Of a stretch of 35,938 nt of DNA, positions 7,799-16,780 are shown in pieces. Source of the DNA: Oxalobacteraceae bacterium (GTDB lineage: Bacteria; Pseudomonadota; Gammaproteobacteria; Burkholderiales; Burkholderiaceae_D); contig DPRS01000027.1 in NCBI GenBank assembly GCA_003537575.1, positions 59,368 through 95,305 on the forward strand, given 5' to 3'. Each line of letters opens with the position of its first letter. Position 1 is the first letter of the stretch. A model generated the notes under the pieces. The model was not told the DNA's origin, searched no databases, and was given only the letters and a program-made list of their open reading frames with translations. Position numbers and translations under genes: made by a program.

Positions 7799-8932
7799 AT
7801 GGAAAAACACCGCATCATCATGGCCGACCTGGTCATTGGCGAGCCCCTGCCCTGGGATGTATTCGACGCGACGGGACAACTTCTGCTCGTCAAGGGACAT
7901 GTGCTCGCACATGAGCGGCAGATTGAAGCCCTGTCTGATCGCGGCCTGTTCATCGATGCTCAGGCCCATAACAGAAAACGCCCGCCCACGGCGCAAATCA
8001 GCGAACCACCTTCCACGCTGCGCATGATCAACCTGGTCAACCGGCGGCTGGAATCCTTGCTGGTGAACCTGCCCAATGAAACCCAGGCTGAAGAAAAGCT
8101 GCTGGAGACGGCTGCCGTGCTGGAGCGCGCCGCCATCGCCGAACCGGATATCGCCCTGGCCAGCATCCTGCTCAATCAGCAGAGCGGCATTTATCCGGTG
8201 CGGCACAGCATCGATACGGCAATCGTGTCGCTCCTGGTGGCACGGACCATGCGCAAAACTGAGGATGAAGTCAGGCTGATCACGGCGGCAGCCTTGACCA
8301 TGAATGTGGCGATGCTGCGCCTGCAGGAAAAGCTGCAACATACCGGGACGCCGCTCAGTCCGGAGGAAAGCCAGCTCATCCATGAACATCCGCAAGAAAG
8401 CGTACGGCAATTGCAGCAGGCTGGCATCGCGCAGCCGGACTGGTTGTCGTGGGTATTGCACCATCATGAGAACGAGGATGGCAGCGGTTACCCATTCGGC
8501 AAGAGCGCGGCCGACATCCCCGAGGGTGCCAAGATCATTTCGTTGGCGGACCGCTACTGCGCCAGGATATCGGCGCGTCATTACCGCAAGTCGCTGTTGC
8601 CGCATGCCGCCTTGCGCGACATTCTGCTGACAGACAAGAAAAACGTCGATCCGACCCTGGCCGCCACGTTCATCCGGGAACTGGGAATTTACCCGACCGG
8701 CACCTTCGTGCGCCTGCAGAACGGCGAGATCGGCGTGGTCACTGGGCGCGGCCCCAGCACCACAACGCCCAAGGTGCATGTGCTGATCGGACCGCGCGGC
8801 GCGCCTTTGGCGCAAGCGTTCAAGCGAGACACCGGCAAGCAACTGTATGCGATCCGCGACGTGCTGAGCGAAGAACAGGCCGCGCTGCGTTTCACAATGT
8901 TGCAACTGTGGGGCGCAGCGGCTGCCCTTTGA
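7799..8932 (+). CDS. Degenerate HD-GYP domain protein
   Basis: The 377-residue product has an N-terminal region of about 60 residues, a helical linker, and an HD-GYP-like domain from about residue 125 to 280. HHENEDGSGYPFG (about 222-234) and LADRY (Asp250) match c-di-GMP phosphodiesterases of the HD-GYP class. However, the segment aligned with the catalytic HDIGK reads TMNVAM (about 167-172), so the His-Asp metal dyad is replaced by Met168-Asn169. It may be an inactive enzyme that still binds c-di-GMP or a partner. AGGAAGAG ahead of the ATG supports the start. It is convergent with the FimV-like gene, 33 bases between stops, at the downstream border of the MSHA locus. Confidence 0.82.
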   Translation: MEKHRIIMADLVIGEPLPWDVFDATGQLLLVKGHVLAHERQIEALSDRGLFIDAQAHNRKRPPTAQISEPPSTLRMINLVNRRLESLLVNLPNETQAEEKLLETAAVLERAAIAEPDIALASILLNQQSGIYPVRHSIDTAIVSLLVARTMRKTEDEVRLITAAALTMNVAMLRLQEKLQHTGTPLSPEESQLIHEHPQESVRQLQQAGIAQPDWLSWVLHHHENEDGSGYPFGKSAADIPEGAKIISLADRYCARISARHYRKSLLPHAALRDILLTDKKNVDPTLAATFIRELGIYPTGTFVRLQNGEIGVVTGRGPSTTTPKVHVLIGPRGAPLAQAFKRDTGKQLYAIRDVLSEEQAALRFTMLQLWGAAAAL

Positions 8933-8965
8933 ACTGCGCAGAGAGTACGACTGCGGCAACGGGCA

Positions 8966-11572
8966 TTATTGCCAGTCAATTTCCTTCAGCAGCTTCTTCA
9001 GCATGGCCTTGGCCTTTTCAACTTGCAGCGGCGAACCGCCCTGGATCACTTCCTCGAGCAGCACGCGGGCGCCGACGTTTTCGCCGATCTCCTGATATGC
9101 CACGACCAGGTCGAGCTTGCGGGCCATATCCGCCATGCGCTCAGCGTCTTCTTCACTGGCGGCAGCAGGAGAAGGTACGACCGACGCGACTGCCGCAGTG
9201 GTCGCGTCGGTGAACGCCGCCGGCGCCGGCGCCACGTCCACGACCGGCAGCGCCATCTCGACGTTCAATATTTCATATGCAGAGGCCGGCGCCTGCGTCG
9301 CGGCCTCCAGCACATTCAGCACATTCAGCCCGGGCGTTTGCGACGGCATGTTCTTAGGCTCAGCGGTTTTCGGCTCAGCAGCTTTTGATTCAGCAGCTTT
9401 TGATTCGGTAGCTTTCGGCGCGACGATTTTCGACGCGACCTGCCTGCTGGTTGCTTGCCATGAAGTCGCCCTGTCGAACACCTCCGCTTCATCTTCGCTG
9501 ATCAGCAGCGCGTCCTTGGCCGGCCGCGCAGATGGCATGCTCACTTGCTGGCTGATCAGGCGCGGCTGCGGATCGTCGAAACTCAACTGCTCGCGCCGCC
9601 GGGGCGTCTCCGGATCGCATGCAACACCAATCAGATGAATGATTTCGCGATATACCGCCAGGTCGAAGCCGACGCGCCCGCCCTCACGCTCATCAAGCAG
9701 CAGGCTCTCGAGATACGGCAGGATTTCTTCGCCTTCCCACAAATCTTCGATCGTCTTCACGACATGCAGATAATCGCGCAGGCTGCGCGCCGGTATTTCG
9801 GCATCCGGCTCAGACCAGGCAGGCGCGCTGGTATTGAATACCTGCTTCAGGCGTGCTGCCAGGGCCTGGTAATTTTCCTGCCGCCCGGTCACGCGATACA
9901 AGTCGAGCAGGTAGATCCATGGCACCGGAGATACCGGGCGCCCGGCATGCCGGGACGGCTCGAGGATTTCAATGGCGCGCTCCGGATCGTTCAGCAGCAT
10001 CCAGAATTCGGCCTCCTGCATCAGATCGGAGATTTCCCCGACTTCCAGCAACTGCGCGCCGCCATTGCGTTTGTCGGCAGCCGCTTGCACGACGTCTGGG
10101 CGTTGTGGCGCAGCGGCAGCAGTTTTGCCTGCGGCATGCGACGCCTGCAAGGATTTTGGCGCTTCATGTTTACCTGGAGGCGAAGCTTGATGAGTTTGCC
10201 AGGTAACCGGCTCGGCATCCGGCTGCACGCCATCGTCGGGCAGTGTATCTTCTGCCGTATCGTCATGACGAAGATCGGCATTCCCTGCTTCCGGCATCTG
10301 CAATGGAGGCTCCTGCAAGGTCGCTTGCCGCGACGCCCAATCAACCGCCAGCGTGCCGTCAAGAGGAATACCGCGTTCCCAATCGGACGATCCGGACGAT
10401 TTTCCCGCCTTGCGGGGATGGTTCATGGTTCCTGCCGTAACCAGGGTTTCATCGGTGCCCAGCGTGTTTTCCCAGTCGCCCGGCTCGGTGGGCTGGCCCA
10501 GGCTGGTCCTTGCCCACAATTCGGTGGATTGCTCGCGGCCGATTTCCCTGATCCGGTGATACAGCCAGCCGATCGCTCCCAGCGCGGCCAGCAGCAGCCC
10601 GCCAAGGGCGACAACCCAGCGCGACGACACCGTATCGCGGCGCACCCTGGCCAGCGCTTCCCGATCCGCAAGGCGCTGTTGCTCCCCCTGTTCCCTGAGC
10701 CGGGCCGTCTGACTTTCCAGTTCCTGCAATTTCGCCTGCATGTCCTTGAGTTGCATTTCGCCGTTCCGCAACGGATCCTCGTCGCGCAGCACGGCCGCGA
10801 AACGGTCGTAGGCTTTCTTGAGTTCGGCGGCTCCTTGCGCATCGCCGGTATCGCGCGATTCGGACAAGGTATCGGAAAGTTTCAGCTCGGGTAAAAAAGC
10901 AGCACCACCTTCGATGGCGACATCGTCGCCGGACAGCTTCAGCACGCTGCGCGTCATTTTGCGCGGCTCCTGCTGCGCAGCGACAGTTTTGCGGGTCGCT
11001 ACAGGGGATGCGCCCTGCGCAGCGACAGAAACAGGTTGATCGTTTCGAGCCTTGCGCTCGGCGGCACGGCGAACTGGCGCAGGCGCCACGGCGTCCTCCA
11101 TCGAAGCGACCATGGCTTGCTCGCGCAAGCGGCTCTTGCCGGTCTCGCTGCGGCTGCTTGCCTGCGGCGCTGGCTGCGGCAATTGCGGCAGGAACACCAC
11201 CGGATCCAGCAAAAGCTGGTAGCTGCGCTGAATGCTGTTATCGCACGTCACCTGGAGGCTGAGCGTCACCGCCGGTTCATTCACCGGCTGCCGGGTGCTG
11301 AGCAGGATGTCCGCCGTTTCGCCGCCGGACGACACGGCGGCCCGCACTGCCATCATGGGAGTGCCGTCCGGTTGATCCAGACGGACCTTGATGCAGGATG
11401 GCGTCAGTTCCGGCATATTTGCGCCGAGCACCGACACGCTGGCGCGAAGAGGCTGCCCGAGCGCGGATTGCAGGCGGATCGACCCCAGGCCGGCGGCATG
11501 TCCGGCCGTCCCGCATGCCGCCATCACCACCAGCGCAATCGTGCGTAATGCAGGCATTCGATGACCACGCAT
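8966..11572 (-). CDS. FimV/HubP-like inner-membrane hub protein
   Basis: The 868-residue product has a signal peptide (about 1-27) and an N-terminal FimV beta domain (GLGSIRLQSALGQPLRASV). A coiled coil (about 270-315) is followed by one membrane span (about 319-338) and a long acidic cytoplasmic region with TPR-like repeats (EAEFWMLLNDPERAIEIL). The typical FimV C-terminal motif (LDLVVAYQEIGENVGARVL) ends the protein. No LysM domain is evident. FimV/HubP proteins organise polar type IV pili and other polar machines. The ATG at 11572 is chosen because GGGGGA lies about 10 bases upstream; a TTG at 11590 is possible. It is the last minus-strand gene after mshN, with 222 bases between, so it may have its own promoter. 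Confidence 0.85.
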   Translation of the reverse strand: MRGHRMPALRTIALVVMAACGTAGHAAGLGSIRLQSALGQPLRASVSVLGANMPELTPSCIKVRLDQPDGTPMMAVRAAVSSGGETADILLSTRQPVNEPAVTLSLQVTCDNSIQRSYQLLLDPVVFLPQLPQPAPQASSRSETGKSRLREQAMVASMEDAVAPAPVRRAAERKARNDQPVSVAAQGASPVATRKTVAAQQEPRKMTRSVLKLSGDDVAIEGGAAFLPELKLSDTLSESRDTGDAQGAAELKKAYDRFAAVLRDEDPLRNGEMQLKDMQAKLQELESQTARLREQGEQQRLADREALARVRRDTVSSRWVVALGGLLLAALGAIGWLYHRIREIGREQSTELWARTSLGQPTEPGDWENTLGTDETLVTAGTMNHPRKAGKSSGSSDWERGIPLDGTLAVDWASRQATLQEPPLQMPEAGNADLRHDDTAEDTLPDDGVQPDAEPVTWQTHQASPPGKHEAPKSLQASHAAGKTAAAAPQRPDVVQAAADKRNGGAQLLEVGEISDLMQEAEFWMLLNDPERAIEILEPSRHAGRPVSPVPWIYLLDLYRVTGRQENYQALAARLKQVFNTSAPAWSEPDAEIPARSLRDYLHVVKTIEDLWEGEEILPYLESLLLDEREGGRVGFDLAVYREIIHLIGVACDPETPRRREQLSFDDPQPRLISQQVSMPSARPAKDALLISEDEAEVFDRATSWQATSRQVASKIVAPKATESKAAESKAAEPKTAEPKNMPSQTPGLNVLNVLEAATQAPASAYEILNVEMALPVVDVAPAPAAFTDATTAAVASVVPSPAAASEEDAERMADMARKLDLVVAYQEIGENVGARVLLEEVIQGGSPLQVEKAKAMLKKLLKEIDWQ
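9355..9429. repeat. 15-base tandem repeats inside the FimV-like gene
   Basis: Four similar 15-base units (9355, 9370, 9385, 9400) and a weak fifth (9415) lie in frame. They encode a five-residue repeat of the type A/T-E-S/P-K-A in the cytoplasmic linker. In-frame units can change in number without breaking the gene. Confidence 0.75.
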
Positions 11573-11794
11573 GATCAGTTTATCCCCCAACTGTTTAACG
11601 GCGCATTTGCTTATTCTTGGTTCGAGAGCCTGATCAACTGGATTAAGTTATTCAACCTAATGCAATGATATGGCGGCGAATTCGCGTGCTTCGCATCATC
11701 TGTTCTTATATCCGTAATAATGCCTTAACGAGTCGCCGAACTCTGTTTCCCATCGATTGTAAAAAGGGATTTTGTGTTTAATTTACAACCAATG
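11573..11794. other. Intergenic region between mshN and the FimV-like gene
   Basis: These 222 AT-rich bases hold no gene I can support. The minus strand has AT-rich stretches that could be a promoter for the FimV-like gene, but no box pair with correct spacing is convincing, and no GC-rich terminator hairpin with T-run follows mshN. Confidence 0.5.
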
Positions 11795-13033
11795 TTACAA
11801 ACTGTTTAATTTGTCTTCGACGAATGCCTTCAGCGAGGCGGACAAGCCATTGCCAGCCTTGGCGCGGTTGTACGCCTCGATCGCTTCCGGTATGCGGCTT
11901 TCCGCCTGCAGCGAGATGCCTTGCCCCATCCACCATACGCCATTGCCCGGAGACTGGCGCAAGGCCAGCGCATAATGCTCGATCGCTTCACGGTGCCGGC
12001 CGTCGCGTTGCAGCAAGGCGGCCAGGAAGGCCTGGTAGTCGGCCTGGTCGGCCGCATGCGGCAGCGAGCGCTGCAAGGTTTCAAGTGCTGGCTTGAGTTC
12101 GGCGCGTTCCAGTTGCAGGCGCGCCAGGATCATTGCCAGGCCGCTCTGGCTCAAGTCGAGCTGCAGGCCCTCGCGCAGAATGCGCATCGCCTCTTCCTGC
12201 CGCCGCGCCTGGAGCAGCAGCGCCACCAGCGTCTGACGCGCTCCCGCATGGCGAGCGTCCAGCTGCAGCGCCTGCTCCAGTGCGCTGGCCGCCTCGGCCG
12301 AACGGCCCTGCTGAATCAGGCCGGATGCCTTGCGGTACTCGTTTTCTGCCTGTTGACGGGGTGTCAGTTCCCGTACCTGCTTGGCGATGGCGGGGGTTTC
12401 GGCAACGGCGACGGGCGTCGGGGTGGAAATCGCAGCAGACGCACGCCTGGCCACCTGAACTTGCGTGGATGCGGCGGACTCCGGCGCCTGGCTGGACGAA
12501 GGCAAGCGACCATCCGCGGCCGACGTCGCCACTTTGGCCGGAAACTTTACGATCGGAGCGGCAATTGAAGCCGGAACGGAAACTTGCGCGGCGACCACGG
12601 CAGCTTGCACTGGGGCTGAGGCCTGGGCTGGTGATGGAGCAGGAGCCGGCGTCGAGACCGAAGAGTCGTCTGCCACCGCGAGACTGACCGCCGGCGTATC
12701 AGTGCCCGGGATTGCGGACGGCGCTTGCGCCGGCAACTCTGGCTGCGCTGCCAGGTCGACATCGATCTTCAGAGGCAATGAGGCCATGACCGGCGCAGAT
12801 GACGGCACCGGCATCGATGCCGCAACCTTTGCCGGTGCCGTGCGTCCCGATCCCAGCCACATCCATAGCCCGCCGGCGCACAGAATGCCCGCCAGCGCGA
12901 GCGCCAGCCACCATGCCGGATGCATGCCATGGCGCTGCGGCACGGCGCGGACCTGGCCTTGCAATACGCCACCCAGCGCCGCCGGTGCGCCGCGGGCATC
13001 GAGTTCCTGCAGCATCTGATTGATCAGACTCAT
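11795..13033 (-). CDS. mshN: MSHA biogenesis protein MshN (TPR protein)
   Basis: The 412-residue product starts MSLINQMLQELDARG, the characteristic MshN start. One membrane span follows (about 45-65, WWLALALAGILCAGGLWMWL), then a Pro/Ala-rich periplasmic linker and several TPR units in the C-terminal half (for example ASALEQALQLDARHAGARQ and ALALRQSPGNGVWWMGQGI). MshN is thought to help assemble or stabilise the MshL secretin. The ATG at 13033 overlaps the mshM stop as ATGA, fixing the start five codons inside the longer open frame. It ends the mshI-to-mshN run. Confidence 0.92.
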   Translation of the reverse strand: MSLINQMLQELDARGAPAALGGVLQGQVRAVPQRHGMHPAWWLALALAGILCAGGLWMWLGSGRTAPAKVAASMPVPSSAPVMASLPLKIDVDLAAQPELPAQAPSAIPGTDTPAVSLAVADDSSVSTPAPAPSPAQASAPVQAAVVAAQVSVPASIAAPIVKFPAKVATSAADGRLPSSSQAPESAASTQVQVARRASAAISTPTPVAVAETPAIAKQVRELTPRQQAENEYRKASGLIQQGRSAEAASALEQALQLDARHAGARQTLVALLLQARRQEEAMRILREGLQLDLSQSGLAMILARLQLERAELKPALETLQRSLPHAADQADYQAFLAALLQRDGRHREAIEHYALALRQSPGNGVWWMGQGISLQAESRIPEAIEAYNRAKAGNGLSASLKAFVEDKLNSL

Positions 13034-13923
13034 ATGAAATACACCCAAAGAAAAGCCGCTCCCGTGGCCAGCCCGATCAGCGCTGCCGCGGCATTCCTGT
13101 ACCCGAAACCGAGGCGAGCGGAGACGGTATCCCTCGTGGCCGCGCGCACATGCCGGGCCTGCACCTGCTGGCGGCCCTCGCCATAGGCCAGCATCAAGGT
13201 CTTGTGCGCAAGGATGTTGACCAGGCGCGGCACTCCGCCGCTGGCCGCATGCAATGCCTTGACGGCGTCGCGCCCGAACAGCCGGTTGCCGGCATAGCCC
13301 GCCACCAGCAGGCGATGCGACAGGTAAAACTCCAGGTCATCGCGCGACAGCGGTCCGAGATGGTAATGAAAGGTGATGCGCTGCGCCAGCTGCCGGATCG
13401 ATTCCAGCTGCAGCTTGCGATTCAGTTCGGGCTGGCCGAACAGCACAATCTGCAGCAGCTTGCGCTTCTCCGTTTCCAGGTTGGTCAGCAGGCGCAAGGC
13501 TTCCAGCGTATCCAGCGGCATGGCCTGCGCCTCGTCCAGGCACAGCAGGACCCGCTTGCCTTCGCGCGCCAGCACCAGCAGCCGATGGTTGATCGACTTG
13601 AGCAACTGGTGCTGGTCGATATCCTTTTCCGGCGTCAGCGCCAGTTCCTCGGCCAGCGCCAGCATCAGCGTGCGCGGCTCCAGCATCGGATTGGGAATGT
13701 AGGCGGTGACGAAATCGCTGCCCAGCGTCGCCATGAATTTGCGGCACAGCAGGGTCTTGCCGGTGCCGACTTCGCCAGTGATCTTGATGAAGCCCTCGCC
13801 GTTGTTGGCGGCGACCAGCAACGTGTTCAGCGCCTCCTGCGATGCCGGCGCGGCGAAAAAGTAACTGGTGTCCGGCGTTATACCGAACGGCAGTTCGCGC
13901 AAGCCAAAGTGTTTTCTGTACAT
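13030..13923 (-). CDS. mshM: MSHA biogenesis ATPase MshM (ExeA-like AAA)
   Basis: The 297-residue product starts MYRKHFGLRELPFGITPDT, like ExeA/GspA AAA ATPases. Walker A is GEVGTGKT (about 50-57), Walker B LLCLDEAQ (about 126-133), with the sensor region NLETEKRKLLQIVLFGQPEL. A C-terminal hydrophobic segment (AAAALIGLATGAAFLWVYF) anchors it in the membrane. ExeA-type proteins help place secretins through peptidoglycan, which fits its position between mshL and mshN. The ATG at 13923 was chosen because it gives the family start; the frame is open further upstream into mshL. Confidence 0.93.
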   Translation of the reverse strand: MYRKHFGLRELPFGITPDTSYFFAAPASQEALNTLLVAANNGEGFIKITGEVGTGKTLLCRKFMATLGSDFVTAYIPNPMLEPRTLMLALAEELALTPEKDIDQHQLLKSINHRLLVLAREGKRVLLCLDEAQAMPLDTLEALRLLTNLETEKRKLLQIVLFGQPELNRKLQLESIRQLAQRITFHYHLGPLSRDDLEFYLSHRLLVAGYAGNRLFGRDAVKALHAASGGVPRLVNILAHKTLMLAYGEGRQQVQARHVRAATRDTVSARLGFGYRNAAAALIGLATGAAFLWVYFI

Positions 13924-13933
13924 CCGGCCGCCG

Positions 13934-15655
13934 TTACTCCAGCGGATTGCGCTGATGCAGGGAATTGCGTGGCTCCAGCGCCTGGATGCGGCGCTGACTT
14001 TCCAGCATATCCTGGGTCCAAGCATTGCTGCTGTCGACAATGGTCGGCTTAAGCAGAATAACCAGTTCGCGTTTTTGCGAGCTGCGGTTGGTATTGCCTA
14101 ACAGCGTACCCAGAACGGGAACGTTGCCTGCCACCGGCACTTGCGAGCGGTCGGATGAGGCAGCCTGGCGCATCAAGCCGCCGATGGCGACTATCTGCCC
14201 ATCTTTACCTCTGACAATACTGTCGGTTTCTGACACTGCGCTGGAGGCCAGCGGGAGGCTGAAGGTACCGGCACTGCCAAGGTTGATCGGCTTGTCGACC
14301 GTCGTCACGTCGCTTACCGCCGGATGGATGTGCAGGATGATGTTGCCGCTTTCATCGATCTGCGGCGTCACGTCCAGCGCCACACCGGAAAAAAACGGTT
14401 GAACCGTTACAGAAGGGCTGGTCGTAGTGGATGTACCCGTCGTGGTGGTAGTGCTGACGTTAGTGACGAAAAACTCATCGCGACCGACTTTCAGCACTGC
14501 CTTCTGGTTGTTCAGGGTGGCGATGCGCGGGCTCGACAATACATGCACCGAGCCCTGAGTTTCGAGGAAAGAGAGCAAGGCGGCGAAATTGCTGCTCTGG
14601 AACGCCAAGCCAAACATGCCGCCGACCAGCGCCGCCGGATCAGATGCAGCAACTAAATCCTGCCCCGCGCCGTTGGTCCCGATCTGGGTTCCGGAAATCG
14701 TCCCTGCAGGCCGCAACAGCGTCCCCGGCGAAATGACGCCGCCTGATGCCCGACTGCTGTGGCTGCCGGCGCGGAAAGCAGCCCAGTTCACGCCAGTCTG
14801 ATAACTATCGTTCAGTTGTACTTCGAGGATCTTGGCTTCCAGAATAACCTGGCGGCCCACCGACAAGTGAGTCGCCTTCAGATAGGCCTCCACATCGCGC
14901 AACTCATTCCACATCGCCCGAACTACCACCACGCCCGACTGCGGGCTGATGACAACGCTACGCCCTTCCTTGCCGCTGCCGACAATGGCATCCAGCGAAG
15001 CTCTTAAATCCCCCCAGAAATCGGTGGAAGATGTCGTGCTGATTTTACTGTGATCCTGAGCCTGCGACGTGGCAGTCGGCGTCGTCGTGGTGGAAGCCCC
15101 GGCGGCGCCTCCCCCTCCGGAAGCGGAAGAAGCGTCACTGATCGATCCGGAAATCACACGAATTTCCGATGTCCCCTTGCGGGTGCCAGTCAGGTAGTTG
15201 ACCTGGAATACCCGCGTTTGCATGGTCAGCGGCTTGACGTAAATGCGCGTGCCTTCCACCTTGTAGTCATAGCCGTACTGTTCGCGAATCGCATCCAGCG
15301 CCTCGAGCACCGTGACATCCTTGAGGTTGGCTGAAATCACCCCGCTCACGTCCGGATGGACCAGCATGCTGTAACGGGTGCCGGTGACGATGGCCATGAA
15401 GAATTGCTGGGCAGGCACCGAGCTGAACGCCAGACTGAACCGTTCTTCCAGCGGTTGCTTGGGTTTGGGAATTTCGATATTCAGCGGTGGCAGGAGCGCC
15501 GCCGACACTGCGTCGCGATCCGCCGCGCGCGCCTTGCTTTCGCCTGCGGCCTTGGTGATTTCCGCGTTGATCGCATCATAGGTATCGCGCTTGGATGCAA
15601 CCGAAGTGCAACCAACCAGGCTAGCGATCAGAAGGGTTAATGTTATTTTATGCAT
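13934..15655 (-). CDS. mshL: MSHA pilus outer-membrane secretin MshL
   Basis: The 573-residue product is a secretin lipoprotein with lipobox LVGC (Cys16). An N-terminal STN-like domain (about 75-140, VSGVISANLKDVTVLEALDAI), an N1-type domain interrupted by a Gly/Ser/Thr-rich insert (about 170-205) and a C-terminal secretin domain follow. The secretin domain has VGRQVILEAKILEVQLND, ALLSFLETQGSVHVLSSPRI and the closing VPVLGTLLG...ELVILLKPTIV. It forms the outer-membrane gate for the pilus. It lies 13 bases after mshK and 10 bases before mshM. Confidence 0.95.
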   Translation of the reverse strand: MHKITLTLLIASLVGCTSVASKRDTYDAINAEITKAAGESKARAADRDAVSAALLPPLNIEIPKPKQPLEERFSLAFSSVPAQQFFMAIVTGTRYSMLVHPDVSGVISANLKDVTVLEALDAIREQYGYDYKVEGTRIYVKPLTMQTRVFQVNYLTGTRKGTSEIRVISGSISDASSASGGGGAAGASTTTTPTATSQAQDHSKISTTSSTDFWGDLRASLDAIVGSGKEGRSVVISPQSGVVVVRAMWNELRDVEAYLKATHLSVGRQVILEAKILEVQLNDSYQTGVNWAAFRAGSHSSRASGGVISPGTLLRPAGTISGTQIGTNGAGQDLVAASDPAALVGGMFGLAFQSSNFAALLSFLETQGSVHVLSSPRIATLNNQKAVLKVGRDEFFVTNVSTTTTTGTSTTTSPSVTVQPFFSGVALDVTPQIDESGNIILHIHPAVSDVTTVDKPINLGSAGTFSLPLASSAVSETDSIVRGKDGQIVAIGGLMRQAASSDRSQVPVAGNVPVLGTLLGNTNRSSQKRELVILLKPTIVDSSNAWTQDMLESQRRIQALEPRNSLHQRNPLE

Positions 15656-15668
15656 GCGTTCTTTTCAC

Positions 15669-16064
15669 TCATTGCTGGCGCTTATGGGCTTTGGCAGTTG
15701 CGCCGTTCTGGGTCCGCCGCTTCTCTATCCCTGGAAAAAGCTTCAATGTTTGCGTCCGCCCGCCCCGGACGAGCACTACTTCGGCTTCTGCAATCCTGGA
15801 TACCCGTGCATCGTCTAGACGGTCGCCAACCTGCAAGGCCTCGCCATTGATGACAGCCACCTTGCGGTAGGGCGAAATCAGCACTGATTGCAAAACCGGA
15901 ACGTCAGCCGTTTTGTCGGTTGTGCTGCCGGTTACCGCAAGAGTCGAAGGCGGCCGCGTCGGATCGGCCAGATTTTCCGCTGCGACTGTGGATAAGGGGC
16001 TGCCGGCCATACAGGCGGCACACATCAAAAACCGCAATGCCAACAGATTCAAAGGTTCAGCCAT
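15669..16064 (-). CDS. mshK: MSHA biogenesis protein MshK
   Basis: The 131-residue product has an N-terminal export signal, then the family mark LADPTRPP (about 32-39) and VLQSVLISPYRKVAVINGE with VGD, resembling PilP/GspC-type periplasmic modules. MshK is expected to link the inner-membrane platform to the secretin MshL. Its ATG lies 16 bases inside the end of mshJ, indicating coupling. The C-terminus is basic and polar. Confidence 0.85.
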   Translation of the reverse strand: MAEPLNLLALRFLMCAACMAGSPLSTVAAENLADPTRPPSTLAVTGSTTDKTADVPVLQSVLISPYRKVAVINGEALQVGDRLDDARVSRIAEAEVVLVRGGRTQTLKLFPGIEKRRTQNGATAKAHKRQQ

Positions 16065-16780
16065 TTTTTATCCAGGCTAAGCGTAAATAATGTCAGGGTT
16101 AGCGTGGCCTTCGGGTGGACTTCAACTTCAAGCCTGGCTTTGCCCCAGAAAAGATGCCAGGGCATTTTTTCAAGTTCGGCCAGATATTCCAGCATGTCCG
16201 GATAACTCCCCTCCAGCGTGATTTCAACGCCGTGCCTGTAAAGCACTTCCCCTGCTGCGGCATTGCCGGCCTTGTCAGCTGGATCTGGCGTCCCGACCGC
16301 AGCACCAGCAGCAGCCGGTGCTTTCTGAACGTTTTCAAGTGTGTTGTTCAGTCCGTTCAGTCCCGCCACCGGCAAGGTTTTCAGAGAGAGTAAACGCAGC
16401 CTCCCTTGGCGTTGCAAAATATCTTCCAGCAAGCCCGCCATCTTGTCAGGGGTGACCAGGCTTTGCTGTATTTCCTGCAAATCGCCTTGCAACTGTGCTT
16501 GCTGCCGTTGTAATTGCTGCAGGCGTAAGCGCAAATCTGCATTGGGGTCACTGGCATACGACTTCATCTTCTGCTCGATTAACGCCTGGATCTGGTACAA
16601 CTGCGCCTGGTCCTGGGCAATCTGGTCTGCCAGTTTCTTTTGCTGGATGAATTGCGGATTAATGAAAAGGGAATTGATCAGAAACAGCATGACGGCAACA
16701 GCAGCACCAAACAGGATCACCCGTTCGCGCAAGCTCAACGCGTCGATTTTCTTGGCGATTTCCAGGATTCGCTGCTTCAT
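16049..16780 (-). CDS. mshJ: MSHA biogenesis protein MshJ (PilO-like)
   Basis: The 243-residue product has a short cytoplasmic N-terminus, one membrane span (about 20-42), a coiled coil rich in Gln and Leu (about 45-110) and a PilO/GspM-like C-terminal domain with YRHGVEITLEGSYPDMLEYLAELE. It would form the inner-membrane alignment complex together with MshI and the PilN-like protein. Its ATG overlaps the stop of the preceding gene as ATGA. Confidence 0.88.
   Translation of the reverse strand: MKQRILEIAKKIDALSLRERVILFGAAVAVMLFLINSLFINPQFIQQKKLADQIAQDQAQLYQIQALIEQKMKSYASDPNADLRLRLQQLQRQQAQLQGDLQEIQQSLVTPDKMAGLLEDILQRQGRLRLLSLKTLPVAGLNGLNNTLENVQKAPAAAGAAVGTPDPADKAGNAAAGEVLYRHGVEITLEGSYPDMLEYLAELEKMPWHLFWGKARLEVEVHPKATLTLTLFTLSLDKKWLNL

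Noticed and set aside
9545..10894. Open frame of about 449 codons opposite the FimV-like gene
   Set aside because: Antisense shadow of a low-complexity coding region; no recognisable protein.
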